Shown here: positions 54,697-63,997 of the stretch, one piece after another | How positions within the stretch are numbered: the first letter of the stretch is position 1 | Layout of the letters: each line of letters starts with the position of its first letter | From: Novosphingobium sp. ST904 | GTDB taxonomy: Bacteria > Pseudomonadota > Alphaproteobacteria > Sphingomonadales > Sphingomonadaceae | NCBI RefSeq assembly: GCF_001298105.1 | Contig: NZ_LGJH01000160.1 | Location: forward strand, 1 to 64,000 | Direction of reading: 5' to 3' | DNA length: 64,000 bases | Position numbers and translations under genes: made by a program | The notes under the pieces: model-generated | The model's input: only the letters and a program-made list of their open reading frames with translations | Databases searched by the model: none | Told to the model about the DNA's origin: nothing

Positions 54697-55737
54697 CTAT
54701 CCGGACAGCCTCTCGCGCCGGCACAACTCGTCCTTCAATCCGGTGGGCGATTTGCCGAACCAGCGCCGGCAGCTTCGCGAGAAGATGGACTGTTCCGCAA
54801 AACCCAGCTTTTCCGAAATGCCCCGAAAATCGAGGTCCGTCCGCTCCAGGTAGTAGCAGGTCAATTCGCGCCGGACGCTGTCCTTTACTTGCTGGAAACC
54901 AAGGCCTTCCTCGCGAAGCCGGCGGCGGAGCGTGCGGGCGTGAAGATTGAGCGCATGGGCCACGCTGTCCGTCGAACTGTCTCCCAGGGCGAGCGATCGC
55001 AGCACCAGTCCGCGAACTTCCGCATCGACGGGAAGCTGGCGCTTGGGGAAATGCTCCTCAAGGTAGCGCAGCATGTCCCGATAGACATATTCATCCTGGC
55101 TGAGGATGGGGCGTGTCAGGTCTTCGTCGAAGAACACAAGACCGTCGGCCGGCTCCCCGAACAGCACGTCGCAGCCGAAATTCCGGCGATAGGCGGAGCG
55201 CGTGGATACCGGTTCGTGGCGGAAGCAAACGCGCCGCGCCCGCGATAGGCCGCCCGTCATTTCCATCGCTTCGAGATGCCCGATCAGCAGGACCTGCTCG
55301 ATGGCCTGCGCGCGATTTGCCGTGTCGCCAAGCAACAGTTCATGGCCCGCGAAGGTGGCCGAGGGCTCCGCATGGGTGCTGAGCCAGACCCGCACGGCCC
55401 GGCTGTGCGCCCCGCTGTGCTCGCAGGCGGACCGCACTGCATCGCCGAACGTTCTGGAAGTGCGCATTACGTTGCCGAGAGGGCCGAAAACCGCTCCGCC
55501 GCGCTGGCGAAGCGCAAGTCGCATGCCCAGATCCGGGCAATCCAGCCTCCTCGCCGCCGTGTCGAGCAAGCGGATCGCCTGCCGATAAGTCAGCCTTCCG
55601 GAACCTTCCGAAAAATCCCGAGGCGCAATCTCCACTTCCTCGAGTAGCGCGGGGAGATCGCCTCCCAGTTCGCCGAAAAGCGCCGTGAAGTGCCGCAACA
55701 GCGGGGTGTACAGCCTCTCGAAGTCCGCTTCGCTCAC
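54697..55737 (-). CDS. AraC-family transcriptional regulator (OruR/ArgR-type with arabinose-binding-like N-domain)
   Basis: A 346-residue regulator. The N-terminal about 190 residues match the Arabinose_bd-type ligand domain of OruR/VirS-like proteins (YTPLLRHFTALFGELGGDL and RQRGGAVFGPLGNVMRTSRTF). The C-terminal double helix-turn-helix spans about 250-340 (VAHALNLHARTLRRRLREEG; ISEKLGFAEQSIFSRSCRRWFGKSP). It sits between the TonB receptor gene and the CoA-transferase gene on the same strand. It probably activates one or both of these, in response to a catabolic ligand. Confidence 0.92.
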   Translation of the reverse strand: MSEADFERLYTPLLRHFTALFGELGGDLPALLEEVEIAPRDFSEGSGRLTYRQAIRLLDTAARRLDCPDLGMRLALRQRGGAVFGPLGNVMRTSRTFGDAVRSACEHSGAHSRAVRVWLSTHAEPSATFAGHELLLGDTANRAQAIEQVLLIGHLEAMEMTGGLSRARRVCFRHEPVSTRSAYRRNFGCDVLFGEPADGLVFFDEDLTRPILSQDEYVYRDMLRYLEEHFPKRQLPVDAEVRGLVLRSLALGDSSTDSVAHALNLHARTLRRRLREEGLGFQQVKDSVRRELTCYYLERTDLDFRGISEKLGFAEQSIFSRSCRRWFGKSPTGLKDELCRRERLSG

Positions 55738-55775
55738 GGCAGCCGTTCAGCTTGAAAGCACGGCTGCACCGGCCG

Positions 55776-57002
55776 TCATGCGATGGTGCCGCATGCCTTG
55801 AGCTCCTCTATCCGGTCCCACGGCAGTCCGATCTCCATCAGCACCAGTTCGGTATGTTCGGAAGCCTGCGGAGCCCGGGTCGTGTCGACGGGAGCATGAT
55901 CGAACTGCACCGGCCCTCGAACGAGCTTGATGGGATCGCCGCCGTCCATGGCCTCGACCTCGAAGAGCATGTCGTTGGCCAGCGCCTGCTCGTCATGCGC
56001 GAGGTCCAGCAGGCTCTGGTAGGGCGCCCATTGGCCCGTGTAGGTCTTCAGATGCTCGCGCCAGTAGGCGAACGGCATGGCATTGAACCGGGCGTTGATG
56101 ATCTCGCCGGCGGCCTCCCAGTTTTCAAGCAGCTTTTCCGCCGTCGAGAAGCGGGGATCGTCCGCGGCTTCCGGCACGCCGACATGTTCGAACAGGCTGC
56201 GGATATGCGGCCCCGGAATGAGCGTGCACAAATTGATGGTCCCGCCGTCGGACGTGGCGAAGTTACCCATGAAGGGATTGCCCGGATTGGAACCCGAACG
56301 CGGCATTCCGACACGCATCGCCCGCTTGTTCTCAAGCTGGATATCGAGCGCGCTGCCCGCCGACCACCAGGCGGTGGACAGCAGCGAGACGTCGATTTCG
56401 CTGGGCTTGCCGGTTCGTTCCCGATGGAACAGCGCACCGGCGATCCCGCCGGCGAGATTCATGCCGCCCGTGGAATCGCCAAAGGCCGGAATGCCCTGGG
56501 ACAGCGGCCCCTCAAGCTCTCCCGGGCTCATCGACCAGCCCACCCCGCTTCGGGTCCAGAACGCGGTGCCGTCAAAACCGCCGACGTCGCGCTCCGGGCC
56601 CTTGTCGCCATAGGCGCTGCCACGGGCGTAGATGATATCGGGATTGGCCGCGCGAATGTGCTCGATATCGATTTTCAGCTTCTGCCGCAGATAGGGCAGA
56701 TAATTGGTCAGGAAGACGTCGCAGCTTCGGGCCAGTTCGTAGATGACCTCCTGCCCTTCGGGCGTCGAGATGTCGACGCCGACCGAACGCTTGCCCCGAT
56801 TGGGATGCTCCATCATCGTATGGCGCAGCGGGTTGATCTTCATCCCCCCCATGTTGATAAAGCCGCGCATCGCATCCCCGCGCGTGGGATGTTCGATCTT
56901 GATGACATCCGCGCCCCAGTCGGCGAGAATGGCCCCGCCTGCCGGCACGAACGTGTGCTGGGCAACTTCGAGAACGCGAACGCCCTCCATCACTTTCGTC
57001 AT
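55776..57002 (-). CDS. CaiB/BaiF-family (class III) CoA-transferase
   Basis: From ATG 57002 the protein has 408 residues; the start overlaps the MFS stop as ATGA. Class III transferase motifs are VRVLEVAQHTFVPAGGAILADWGADVIKIEHPTRGD (in parts), SYGDKGPERDVGGFDG-like (here AYGDKGPERDVGGFDGTAFWTRSG), and IPAFGDSTGGMNLAGGIAGAL with D176 as the expected catalytic Asp. The enzyme activates a carboxylic acid using succinyl-CoA, acetyl-CoA or another acyl-CoA. Bile-acid, steroid and aromatic acid pathways use this family. Its neighbours suggest the substrate enters through the MFS or TonB proteins. Confidence 0.93.
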   Translation of the reverse strand: MTKVMEGVRVLEVAQHTFVPAGGAILADWGADVIKIEHPTRGDAMRGFINMGGMKINPLRHTMMEHPNRGKRSVGVDISTPEGQEVIYELARSCDVFLTNYLPYLRQKLKIDIEHIRAANPDIIYARGSAYGDKGPERDVGGFDGTAFWTRSGVGWSMSPGELEGPLSQGIPAFGDSTGGMNLAGGIAGALFHRERTGKPSEIDVSLLSTAWWSAGSALDIQLENKRAMRVGMPRSGSNPGNPFMGNFATSDGGTINLCTLIPGPHIRSLFEHVGVPEAADDPRFSTAEKLLENWEAAGEIINARFNAMPFAYWREHLKTYTGQWAPYQSLLDLAHDEQALANDMLFEVEAMDGGDPIKLVRGPVQFDHAPVDTTRAPQASEHTELVLMEIGLPWDRIEELKACGTIA

Positions 57003-58219
57003 GCCGGGCATCCTTCCAGATCTAGCGGTCGCGGAGCCCGCGCCAGGGTCAAAAGCAGAAACGCGCCCACCAGCACGGCAGTACCGGCAACCACCAGGAA
57101 GGTGCTGTAGCCACCGGTCCGTGCCAGGATGATGCTCAGCCCCACGGCGCCGATCGCAGCGGAAGCCGACATGGTCGCGGTCATCAGCCCCATGACGGAA
57201 CCATAGATCCGAATCGGGAAGCACAGCGCTACGAGGAAGGCGATGATGTCGCCCTCGGCACCGAAGGCGAAGCCCAGGAAGAAGACCGCCCCCGTCAACA
57301 CCGCGGGGGCATCAAGGCTTGAGGCGATGATGAACAGTCCAAGGCTCGGCAGGGCAAGGGTAAAGAACGAGATCGCGAACGGATTGAACCGGTCCAGCGC
57401 AACACCCGTGATCAGGCGGCCCGCAAGCATCCCGATGGACAGCGCGCTGATCATCACCGACGCCCCGCGACCTGTCACGCCGTTGTCGAGCAGCACGAGC
57501 TTGAGCTGCGTCAGCATGATGACCTGGGGAATGTTGCAAAGAAGCATGGCCGCCAGCAGGATCCAGAATGCGGGTGCACGAAAGATCGCCGGATAATCCT
57601 CGCGCGCAGGCCGCCGGGGCGCGCGCGCACCTGCCTGCCGGTCCGCTTCCGCGGGAATGAGGAGGAATGTGATCGTGCCCGCCACCACGGCGAAGATCGC
57701 CAGCAACTGATAAGCGGCGCGCCACCCGTTCGCCTCGACGTAAGCGTTGAGCAGGGGGCCGCCGATCGCACTCACGAGCGCGGGACCGGATGCCACGATG
57801 GCAAGGGCAGCCCCTCTCGCAGCGGAAATGCACTGGACCGGCAACCGGGTATACACGGTCGAGGTCGTGGTAAGGCACACCACGCTGTGGATCAGGAAGA
57901 TCACGATATAGGTCTGTAGAGAGCCGCCCATCAGGCTGTATGCCAGATACATCAGCGGCAGCGTCACCTGCCCGATAAGCGCCGTCCACCGGACACCGAG
58001 AACGTCGGCGATCCGGCCTATGAACGGAAATGCCAGGGAACTGACGATCCCGAGGCTTCCCACCATCGCGAAGTCCGCCTTGCTCCACCCGTTGGCGGCG
58101 ATCATGCTGGGCGCGATCGCACTGGTGACGGTTCCCGCCAGCGACATACCCGTGCCCACGCCGACCGTTGCGGCAAGCAACGGTCGCCAATTCGATCTCA
58201 ACTCCGCAAGATACGTCAC
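56999..58219 (-). CDS. Major facilitator superfamily transporter
   Basis: A 406-residue, 12-TM carrier starting at GTG 58219, preceded by AAGGAG five bases upstream; the longer open frame to 58312 is not conserved. It belongs to the MCT/OFA-like group, with the N-terminal region SNWRPLLAATVGVGTGM and the TM2-3 loop GRIADVLGVRW in the position of the MFS motif A. It probably imports the carboxylic acid later activated by the coupled CoA-transferase. A small ORF ending at 58216 overlaps its start as GTGA. Confidence 0.92.
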   Translation of the reverse strand: MTYLAELRSNWRPLLAATVGVGTGMSLAGTVTSAIAPSMIAANGWSKADFAMVGSLGIVSSLAFPFIGRIADVLGVRWTALIGQVTLPLMYLAYSLMGGSLQTYIVIFLIHSVVCLTTTSTVYTRLPVQCISAARGAALAIVASGPALVSAIGGPLLNAYVEANGWRAAYQLLAIFAVVAGTITFLLIPAEADRQAGARAPRRPAREDYPAIFRAPAFWILLAAMLLCNIPQVIMLTQLKLVLLDNGVTGRGASVMISALSIGMLAGRLITGVALDRFNPFAISFFTLALPSLGLFIIASSLDAPAVLTGAVFFLGFAFGAEGDIIAFLVALCFPIRIYGSVMGLMTATMSASAAIGAVGLSIILARTGGYSTFLVVAGTAVLVGAFLLLTLARAPRPLDLEGCPA

Positions 58220-58386
58220 CGTGGCTCCTTCCCGTTCGTGCCTGATGGCAATTGTTCTGGTTCCCGGGCAGTCCCCGACCGGCAGTTCGCGCAGACGACA
58301 TCGCCTGTCCATCGCTGCTGCCGGTTCGGGACATGCCAGGCGTGGTTCACGTCACATCCGCAAAGAACCGGCACCTTTGCGAACAT
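58216..58386 (-). CDS. Possible small Cys-rich protein coupled to MFS gene
   Basis: An in-frame ORF with ATG 58386 (56 residues; 87 from ATG 58479) ends with a TGA overlapping the MFS GTG as GTGA. The peptide has VLCGCDVNHAWHVP and a downstream VVCANCRSG, that is CxC...H..H...CxxC, suggestive of a small metal-binding protein. No good ribosome binding site precedes either start and no family is recognised, so it may be a chance ORF. The rest of the 529-base gap (58387-58748) shows no feature I can support. Confidence 0.35.
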   Translation of the reverse strand: MFAKVPVLCGCDVNHAWHVPNRQQRWTGDVVCANCRSGTAREPEQLPSGTNGKEPR

Positions 58387-58748
58387 ATTCCGCACCCGGC
58401 ATCCCTGCGTTCGAAGGCCCAGGCCCCCATGCCACGAAAGCGTCTTGCGCGTTCGAAACCGCCGCGGGCTTTCGCCCATGGCTTTTCGAAAGGCGGTCGA
58501 AAATGCGCCGGAATTGGTGAGGCATGATCCGGCCGTCAGCCTGCACGGACTGCGCCTTCAGGGGGCTGTACCCGCTGTTTTGAGCATCGTGCGATCTAGC
58601 CCACATCCCAGCTTACGCGCCCCTGCGGGCAGCGTTCCTCTCACATTTCTCTTGTCTGCGCTGGATAGCCCGATCGCCGGCAGGACGCCAATTTGCGGAG
58701 GTCGAATCCGGCCCGGCGATACGCGAGGGGCTCCGCCCGCCCCCCTTG

Positions 58749-59249
58749 TCAGGTCGGCAGATAGCCGATCCGGCCTGCCCGTTCCTCCTCGTGGAGCGCG
58801 GCGAGGTCCAGTTCGAAGGCGATGTCGCCCTCGGGCATCTGGACGCGGGGATTGCCCGTCCAGTAGAGCACCCGGCAGCTCCGCCGGGCGATGCGCCAGC
58901 CGTTTTCGGTGCGGACCAGTTCATCGTCGTAGTAGCCGCTGCCGTCCCACACCGGCGGCTGTCCAGCGGCATGACGGATGAGCCGCCACTGGCCATATGT
59001 TACTGTAAAAGCTCTATCTTCCTCCACTCGAACGAGGTGATTGCTCATCACATGCTGGGTTGCATCGAACATTTCGTGAAAGGCACCGAAAGCATGCTGA
59101 AAGGCACCTAGGTCGTTCCAGCACGAACCGGGCCCGTAATCGACCGCACAGTCCGCCGTGAACACCCGCCCGAACAGATCCCAGCGCCGGGTGTCCATGG
59201 CGAGACCGTAGAGATTGAGCACTTCGACGATGTCCTCACGGTCCGCCAT
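58749..59249 (-). CDS. SnoaL/NTF2-like protein
   Basis: A 166-residue protein of the SnoaL-like (cone-shaped alpha+beta) fold. The N-terminal helix DIVEVLNLYGLAMDTRRWDLFGRVFTADCAVDYG and the central HVMSNHLVRVEED segment are characteristic. Relatives include isomerases, dehydratases and ring-hydroxylating dioxygenase beta-subunit-like proteins. Residues around H and D (DAT, HV) are in the position of the catalytic pair of scytalone dehydratase-like enzymes. It starts 14 bases after the MaoC-like gene, so the two are co-transcribed and probably act in consecutive or joint steps. Confidence 0.87.
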   Translation of the reverse strand: MADREDIVEVLNLYGLAMDTRRWDLFGRVFTADCAVDYGPGSCWNDLGAFQHAFGAFHEMFDATQHVMSNHLVRVEEDRAFTVTYGQWRLIRHAAGQPPVWDGSGYYDDELVRTENGWRIARRSCRVLYWTGNPRVQMPEGDIAFELDLAALHEEERAGRIGYLPT

Positions 59250-59263
59250 GGTCGTCCTCCCGG

Positions 59264-60442
59264 TCAGAGCGGCAACGATACCGTCGCGGTGCCCTTGAGG
59301 ATGGTGGCGCCGTCCTGCGTGGTCATCCGCGTCTCGACCGTGACCACCGGCATCCCGAATTCGGAAGTCTCCTGCCTGTCGATCACGGCGGCGTCCACGT
59401 AAGTCACGTCCCCTTCGAAAGCGGGGCTGCGGAACTGGGTCTTCGAGTGCCAGATATAGCCTTCGTGCCCGGCCCAGTAGGCCACCGTATCGAGGTGCCA
59501 GGCATTCATCGACGAGCCGTAGCCATAAGCACCGCCCATGCCGACCTTCTCGGCCTTCTCGGGATTGATGTGCCCGGAGCTGGGCCCGTGAAACAGGCCG
59601 TCACCCTGGCGCGGATCGATCTTGCGGGCTTCGAAGTCGTAGCTCATGTCGCCGCCGAAGCCTGCGTCTTCCTGGGCGGGATCGTGCACGCCTTCAGGTG
59701 CGTTCCAGCGCCAGGTGCCCCAGATGTTCTGCCGGTGCGCACGGCATTCGAGCGCGAAAGTGACGCGGCTGTGCGGCCCGATCACCCGGCGCGGCAAAGT
59801 ATCGCCCACCTTGACCGTGCTCCAGCGCGGCGAGATGCCTTCGCGGCCCGACCTGATCCAGTCCAGCCGCACTTTCGCCACTTCGTCCAGTTCCTCCCTT
59901 GTCCAGGACCTGGGCGCGCGATTCTCCTTGTCGTAGACTTTCCGCTTGTTCGCCTCCTCCACGAGGTAGCGGATCGAGGTCGCCCGCTCCTTGGCGACGA
60001 GCGCGCCGTGCTGGTTACGGTGGACCGTATCGCCATCGGCGAACATCGTCGGCCCGGCAAAGCCTGTCTCGGCAATGCGATAGCCCGCGAAACTGCGCTC
60101 CTGCACGAGCTTGTCGCCGGGGCGGACGGGATTGCCGTAGAACCACCATTCCTCCCCCGCGAAGATCAGGTGCGATCCCGGAATCCGGCCGACGCAGGAA
60201 GGATGGCAGCCGTGGCCGTAGTCCATGGCGACGGTGAAGCTCTGCGGGGCGACGATACCGCCGAAGCGGCTGGCCCGCGCGAAATTCTCGTCCCAGTGCA
60301 GGGGATTGGCGTAATCCATCGCCTGTGCCCAGCGGCGGATGTCCGTGGCGTTGCACGGGTCCCAGAACTCGGCGAAGATCACCGGCTTGCCGACCCACCG
60401 ATCGACATCGCTGGTGTCGAGGAACACATCGCCTTCGGCCAT
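59264..60442 (-). CDS. MaoC-like double hot-dog acyl-CoA hydratase/dehydratase
   Basis: A 392-residue protein with two hot-dog domains. The N-terminal domain has DYANPLHWDENFARASRFGGIVAPQSFT, the FAS1_DH-region/MaoC hydratase-like form with the Asp-His active-site pair D43 and H48 in DYANPLHWDE. The C-terminal domain (from about residue 220) includes the HINPEKAEKVGMGGAYGYGSSMNAW segment. Related proteins in steroid and bile-acid degraders hydrate CoA-linked enoyl side chains. It is divergent from the SDR gene, whose product could oxidise the resulting hydroxyacyl-CoA. Confidence 0.9.
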   Translation of the reverse strand: MAEGDVFLDTSDVDRWVGKPVIFAEFWDPCNATDIRRWAQAMDYANPLHWDENFARASRFGGIVAPQSFTVAMDYGHGCHPSCVGRIPGSHLIFAGEEWWFYGNPVRPGDKLVQERSFAGYRIAETGFAGPTMFADGDTVHRNQHGALVAKERATSIRYLVEEANKRKVYDKENRAPRSWTREELDEVAKVRLDWIRSGREGISPRWSTVKVGDTLPRRVIGPHSRVTFALECRAHRQNIWGTWRWNAPEGVHDPAQEDAGFGGDMSYDFEARKIDPRQGDGLFHGPSSGHINPEKAEKVGMGGAYGYGSSMNAWHLDTVAYWAGHEGYIWHSKTQFRSPAFEGDVTYVDAAVIDRQETSEFGMPVVTVETRMTTQDGATILKGTATVSLPL

Positions 60443-60703
60443 TTCTCTCTCCGATCTCTCGCGGCCTGCCCTTTGCGGCAGTGCCGAACCCGTCCCGTCC
60501 GATCTTCACCCGCGACGCGGCGGGCGCCTGTCCGTAGGTGCAGCCGCATCGGCAGTGGACGCAAGGCGCCGCCGCGCCGCGCCCATCAAGTGCGCAGGGG
60601 CGATACTTGCGCGCCGACCGCATTCGATCGCACCTTTCCGGCCGTGAATTGCGCTAGCCCTTGGGCCAAACACGAATCAAACCCGCTCGGGAGAGCCTGC
60701 TTC

Positions 60704-61498
60704 ATGAAGATCGACAATACCCTCGCCGCAGTCGTCACCGGCGGCGCTTCGGGCCTCGGCCGCGCCAGCGCTCAGGCCCTTGCCGATGCCGGCGTGAAAG
60801 TGGCCGTGTTCGACATCAGCGAGGAAGCGGGCGAAGCTTTCGCGGCCGAGATCGGCGGCGTGTTCTGCAAGGTGAACATCCTTGACGAGGAAAGCGTGGA
60901 AGCCGGCTTTGCAAGGGCCCGCGCCGCTCACGGGCAGGAACGGATCGTCGTCCACTGCGCCGTCGTGGCCGGCGGCGGCAAGACCGTCTCGTTCGACAAG
61001 ACCACCGGCGGCTACAAGCGCGCCGCCACCGAGCAGATCGCCAGGACGGCCGAAGGCGTGTTCACCGCGTCCTACCGCGTCGCCTCGATCGCCGCGCTGG
61101 GCATGGCGGGCGCCGACCCGCTCAATGAGGACGGCGAACGCGGCTGCATCGTGTTCACCTCGTCGGCCGCATCGCAGGACGGACAGGTCGGGCAAGTCGC
61201 CTACGGCGGCGCCAAGGGCGCGGTGAACGCCATGGTCCTGCCGATGGCCCGCGATCTCATGGACCTCGGCATCCGGGTGAACGCCATCCTTCCCGGCACT
61301 TTCGCCACGCCGCCGATGCTGCGGGTCAAGGAAATGAACGAGGCGGTCTACGATGGCCTCGGCAAGGCCGTGCCCTTCCCCAAGCGGCTCGGCAATCCCG
61401 AGGAATTCGCCTCGCTGGTGATGGAACTGGCCCGCAACACCTATTTCAACGGCCAGTGCATCCGTCTTGACGGCGGCATCCGCATGCCGCCGAAATGA
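60704..61498 (+). CDS. SDR-family dehydrogenase (3-hydroxyacyl-CoA dehydrogenase type II-like)
   Basis: The start at ATG 60704 gives 264 residues, with GGGAG upstream; the long upstream extension of this frame is antisense to the MaoC-like gene and is rejected. The cofactor motif TGGASGLG is at residues 12-19 and catalytic Y167 and K171 are in AYGGAK, with serines at 153-154. The internal segment NEDGERGCIVFTSSAASQDGQVGQVAY is typical of type II 3-hydroxyacyl-CoA dehydrogenases. It should oxidise a 3-hydroxyacyl-CoA with NAD, following the MaoC-like hydratase. Confidence 0.93.
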   Translation: MKIDNTLAAVVTGGASGLGRASAQALADAGVKVAVFDISEEAGEAFAAEIGGVFCKVNILDEESVEAGFARARAAHGQERIVVHCAVVAGGGKTVSFDKTTGGYKRAATEQIARTAEGVFTASYRVASIAALGMAGADPLNEDGERGCIVFTSSAASQDGQVGQVAYGGAKGAVNAMVLPMARDLMDLGIRVNAILPGTFATPPMLRVKEMNEAVYDGLGKAVPFPKRLGNPEEFASLVMELARNTYFNGQCIRLDGGIRMPPK

Positions 61499-61569
61499 CC
61501 GCTTCCGCTTGAGAATCGCCGGACAAGCCTCCAGAGCGGCCATCCGGTCGGCAAGGGAGGCCAGCGACA

Positions 61570-62148
61570 ATGCAGAACGTCATCGATTTCGTGATGGAGC
61601 TGGACCGGCTCAAGGCCGTCACCCGCAAGGTGAAGCCCATCGGCCTAGACCGTTACGAGAATTCGGCCGAGCATAGCTGGCAGATCGCGCTCTTTGCCGT
61701 GGCGCTCGCACCCCATGCCTCGGGAACGCCGGACATCTCGCGGGTCATGGCGATGCTGCTGGTCCACGATATCGGCGAGATCGAGACCGGCGATGTCATG
61801 GTGTTCTTCGAGGAAGGCCTGGCGGACCGCAAGGCGGCCGAGCGCGCGGCCATAGACCGGATCTTCGGCATCCTGCCCGATGCCGAGGCGGATTACCTGC
61901 GCGGCCTCTGGACCGAGTTCGAGGAAGAACGGACCGACGAGGCCCGCTTCGCCCATGCCATCGACCGCGCGATGCCCGCCCTGCTCAACTTGCGCAACGA
62001 GGGGCAGAGCTGGCGCGAGAACGGGATCAGCCACGAGCGGGTGGTGAAGCGCCTGAAGCCGCAGATCAGCCGCGGCGCGCCCGCGCTGTGGGACTATCTC
62101 GAAGCGGAACTGGAGACGGCGCGGGCCAGGGGCTACTTCGAGGCGTGA
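61570..62148 (+). CDS. HD-domain phosphohydrolase (YfbR/HDDC2-like 5'-deoxynucleotidase)
   Basis: A 192-residue HD-domain protein with the ligands H35 (AEHSW) and H66-D67 (LLVHDIGEIETGD); an acidic residue near the D in RFAHAIDRAMP completes the site. It starts at ATG 61570 with GGGAGG nine bases upstream. YfbR-like enzymes dephosphorylate deoxynucleoside 5'-monophosphates. Residues ENSAEHSWQIALFAVAL and RMxx-type segment support the family, though oxidase-type HD enzymes are not excluded. The gene lies 71 bases after the SDR and is not obviously linked in function. Confidence 0.88.
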   Translation: MQNVIDFVMELDRLKAVTRKVKPIGLDRYENSAEHSWQIALFAVALAPHASGTPDISRVMAMLLVHDIGEIETGDVMVFFEEGLADRKAAERAAIDRIFGILPDAEADYLRGLWTEFEEERTDEARFAHAIDRAMPALLNLRNEGQSWRENGISHERVVKRLKPQISRGAPALWDYLEAELETARARGYFEA

Positions 62149-62242
62149 GGCCGCCCGGCTGCCCGCCACCTTCGCGTTTTCTTCCTTCCCCTCCCGATAC
62201 CCGCCTTGACAGCGCCGCGCGCGCAGGCCCAATCGACGATCG

Positions 62243-63997
62243 ATGCGACGTCCCGCCGTTAACGCCCTGAAAGCCCTGGTCATCCGCCAGCGGCAGCGCA
62301 TGCGCGAAAGCGAACTGGCATTCATCGTGCTGGCCGTTCTGGCCGGGATCGCGGCGGGCTGGCTGACCAACCTGCAAGGGTTCCTCGCCCACGCCCTCCA
62401 ACAGCTCTTCTACGGCGTCACCGGCAACCGGCTGAGCGCGATCGGCGAAATCCGCCATCCCTGGCGCCTGCTGGCACTCCCCTTCGGCGGACTCGTGCTG
62501 ATCGGCATCGGCTATCTGCTGCGCCGCCGCCGCCGCGCGCCGATCGACGTGGTGGAGGCCAATGCCCTGCACAGCGGCCGGATTCCCTTCATCGACAATC
62601 TCATCATCTCGGCACAGACGATCATCTCGAACGGCGCCGGGGCATCGGTCGGGCTGGAGGCGGCCTATGCGCAGATGGGCGGCGGCGTGGCCTCGGTGCT
62701 GGGCCAGTGGTTCAAGCTGCGCCGCGCCGACATGCGGACGCTGGTGGGCGCAGGCGCGGGCGCGGCGGTGGGCGCCGCCTTCGGCGCACCGCTGGCGGGC
62801 GCCTTCTATGCCTTCGAGATCGTGATCGGCACTTATACCCCCGCCGCCATCGCCCCGGTCATCGCCGCCGCCCTGGGCGCTGCGTTCATCACGCGCCAGC
62901 TCGGCGTGGAACCCTACCTGATCGCCGCATCGAGCACGCACGAGCTGACCACCGGGGACTATTTCATCTATGCCGTGCTCGGGCTGGTCTGCGCCCTGGT
63001 GGGCATCCTCGTGATGCGGCTGGTGACGTTTACCGAGCTTCACGTCCAGCGCTTCACCCGCTTCACGCGCTGGAAACCGCTGGTCGGCGGACTGCTGCTG
63101 ATGCCGCTCGCATGGGTATCGCCGCAATCGCTTTCGGCGGGGCACGGGGCGATGCATCTCAATCTCGTGATGCAGCCGGCGATCCAGTTCCTGCTCGTGG
63201 TTCTCGCGCTCAAGATCGCCGCCTCGGTGATCTCGCTCAGCTTCGGCTTTCGCGGCGGCCTGTTCTTCGCCTCGCTGTTCCTGGGATCGCTGGTCGGCCT
63301 GATCTTCGCCGCCGCCGTGCAGATGCTGCCGCTGGGCATCGAGCTGGACCCCACCCAAGCCGCCCTCGTCGGCATGAGCGCGCTGGCCGTCTCCATCGTC
63401 GGCGGCCCGATGACGCTGGCGATGCTCATGCTGGAAACCACGCACGACTTCGCGCTGATGGGCGTGGTGCTGACCGCCTCGCTCGTATCCAGCGCCTTCA
63501 CGCGCGAGATGTTCGGCTATTCGTTCTCCACCTGGCGCCTGCACATTCGCGGCTCGATCATCCGTTCCCCGCGCGATATCGGCTGGATGCTCAGCCTCAC
63601 CGCCGGGCGCATCATGCGCAAGGACTGGATCTCGGTGCCCGCAACCCTTTCCATCGCCGACTTCCGCGCCCGCGTGCCGCTCGGCTCGGCCAGCAAGGCG
63701 ATCCTGCTGGACGAGGAGGAACACTACGCCGGGATCGTCACCACCTCCGCCGCCTACAACCCCGAACTGGCGCAGGACAGCGCGGTGGGCGGGCTGGCGA
63801 CGCTGAAGGGCACCACGCTTTCCCCCACCACCGACATCCGCGCGATGATCAAGGCCTTCGACGTGGCCGTGGCCGACGAACTGGCGGTGGTGGACGGTAT
63901 CGGCAATGTCGTCGGCGTCGTGACCGAACGCCACGCGCGCCGCCGCTACTTCGAGGAGATCGAGGCCTCGCAGCGGGAACTGTTCGGCGAAAGCTGA
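62243..63997 (+). CDS. ClC-family chloride channel or H+/Cl- antiporter
   Basis: A 584-residue membrane protein. The ClC core spans about residues 25-450 with roughly 15-18 helices. Pore motifs include GAGASVGLEAAYAQ (in the position of GxxGREGP), FGAPLAGAFYAFEI, and SFGFRGGLFFASLFLG in the position of the GxFxP loop. The glutamate in VGLE corresponds to the gating Glu. A C-terminal CBS-containing region (about 480-584) ends in the window, with DIRAMIKAFDVA and LAVVDGIGNVVGVVTERHARRR. The start is ATG 62243. Monocistronic; no terminator is within the window. Confidence 0.92.
   Translation: MRRPAVNALKALVIRQRQRMRESELAFIVLAVLAGIAAGWLTNLQGFLAHALQQLFYGVTGNRLSAIGEIRHPWRLLALPFGGLVLIGIGYLLRRRRRAPIDVVEANALHSGRIPFIDNLIISAQTIISNGAGASVGLEAAYAQMGGGVASVLGQWFKLRRADMRTLVGAGAGAAVGAAFGAPLAGAFYAFEIVIGTYTPAAIAPVIAAALGAAFITRQLGVEPYLIAASSTHELTTGDYFIYAVLGLVCALVGILVMRLVTFTELHVQRFTRFTRWKPLVGGLLLMPLAWVSPQSLSAGHGAMHLNLVMQPAIQFLLVVLALKIAASVISLSFGFRGGLFFASLFLGSLVGLIFAAAVQMLPLGIELDPTQAALVGMSALAVSIVGGPMTLAMLMLETTHDFALMGVVLTASLVSSAFTREMFGYSFSTWRLHIRGSIIRSPRDIGWMLSLTAGRIMRKDWISVPATLSIADFRARVPLGSASKAILLDEEEHYAGIVTTSAAYNPELAQDSAVGGLATLKGTTLSPTTDIRAMIKAFDVAVADELAVVDGIGNVVGVVTERHARRRYFEEIEASQRELFGES

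Noticed and set aside
59447..60703. N-terminal extension of the SDR gene
   Set aside because: It runs antisense through the MaoC-like gene. The true SDR start at 60704 has a good ribosome binding site and begins at the Rossmann motif.
62066..63934. Minus-strand open frame of 622 codons
   Set aside because: It is antisense to the ClC gene and His/Gln/Arg-rich without domains.
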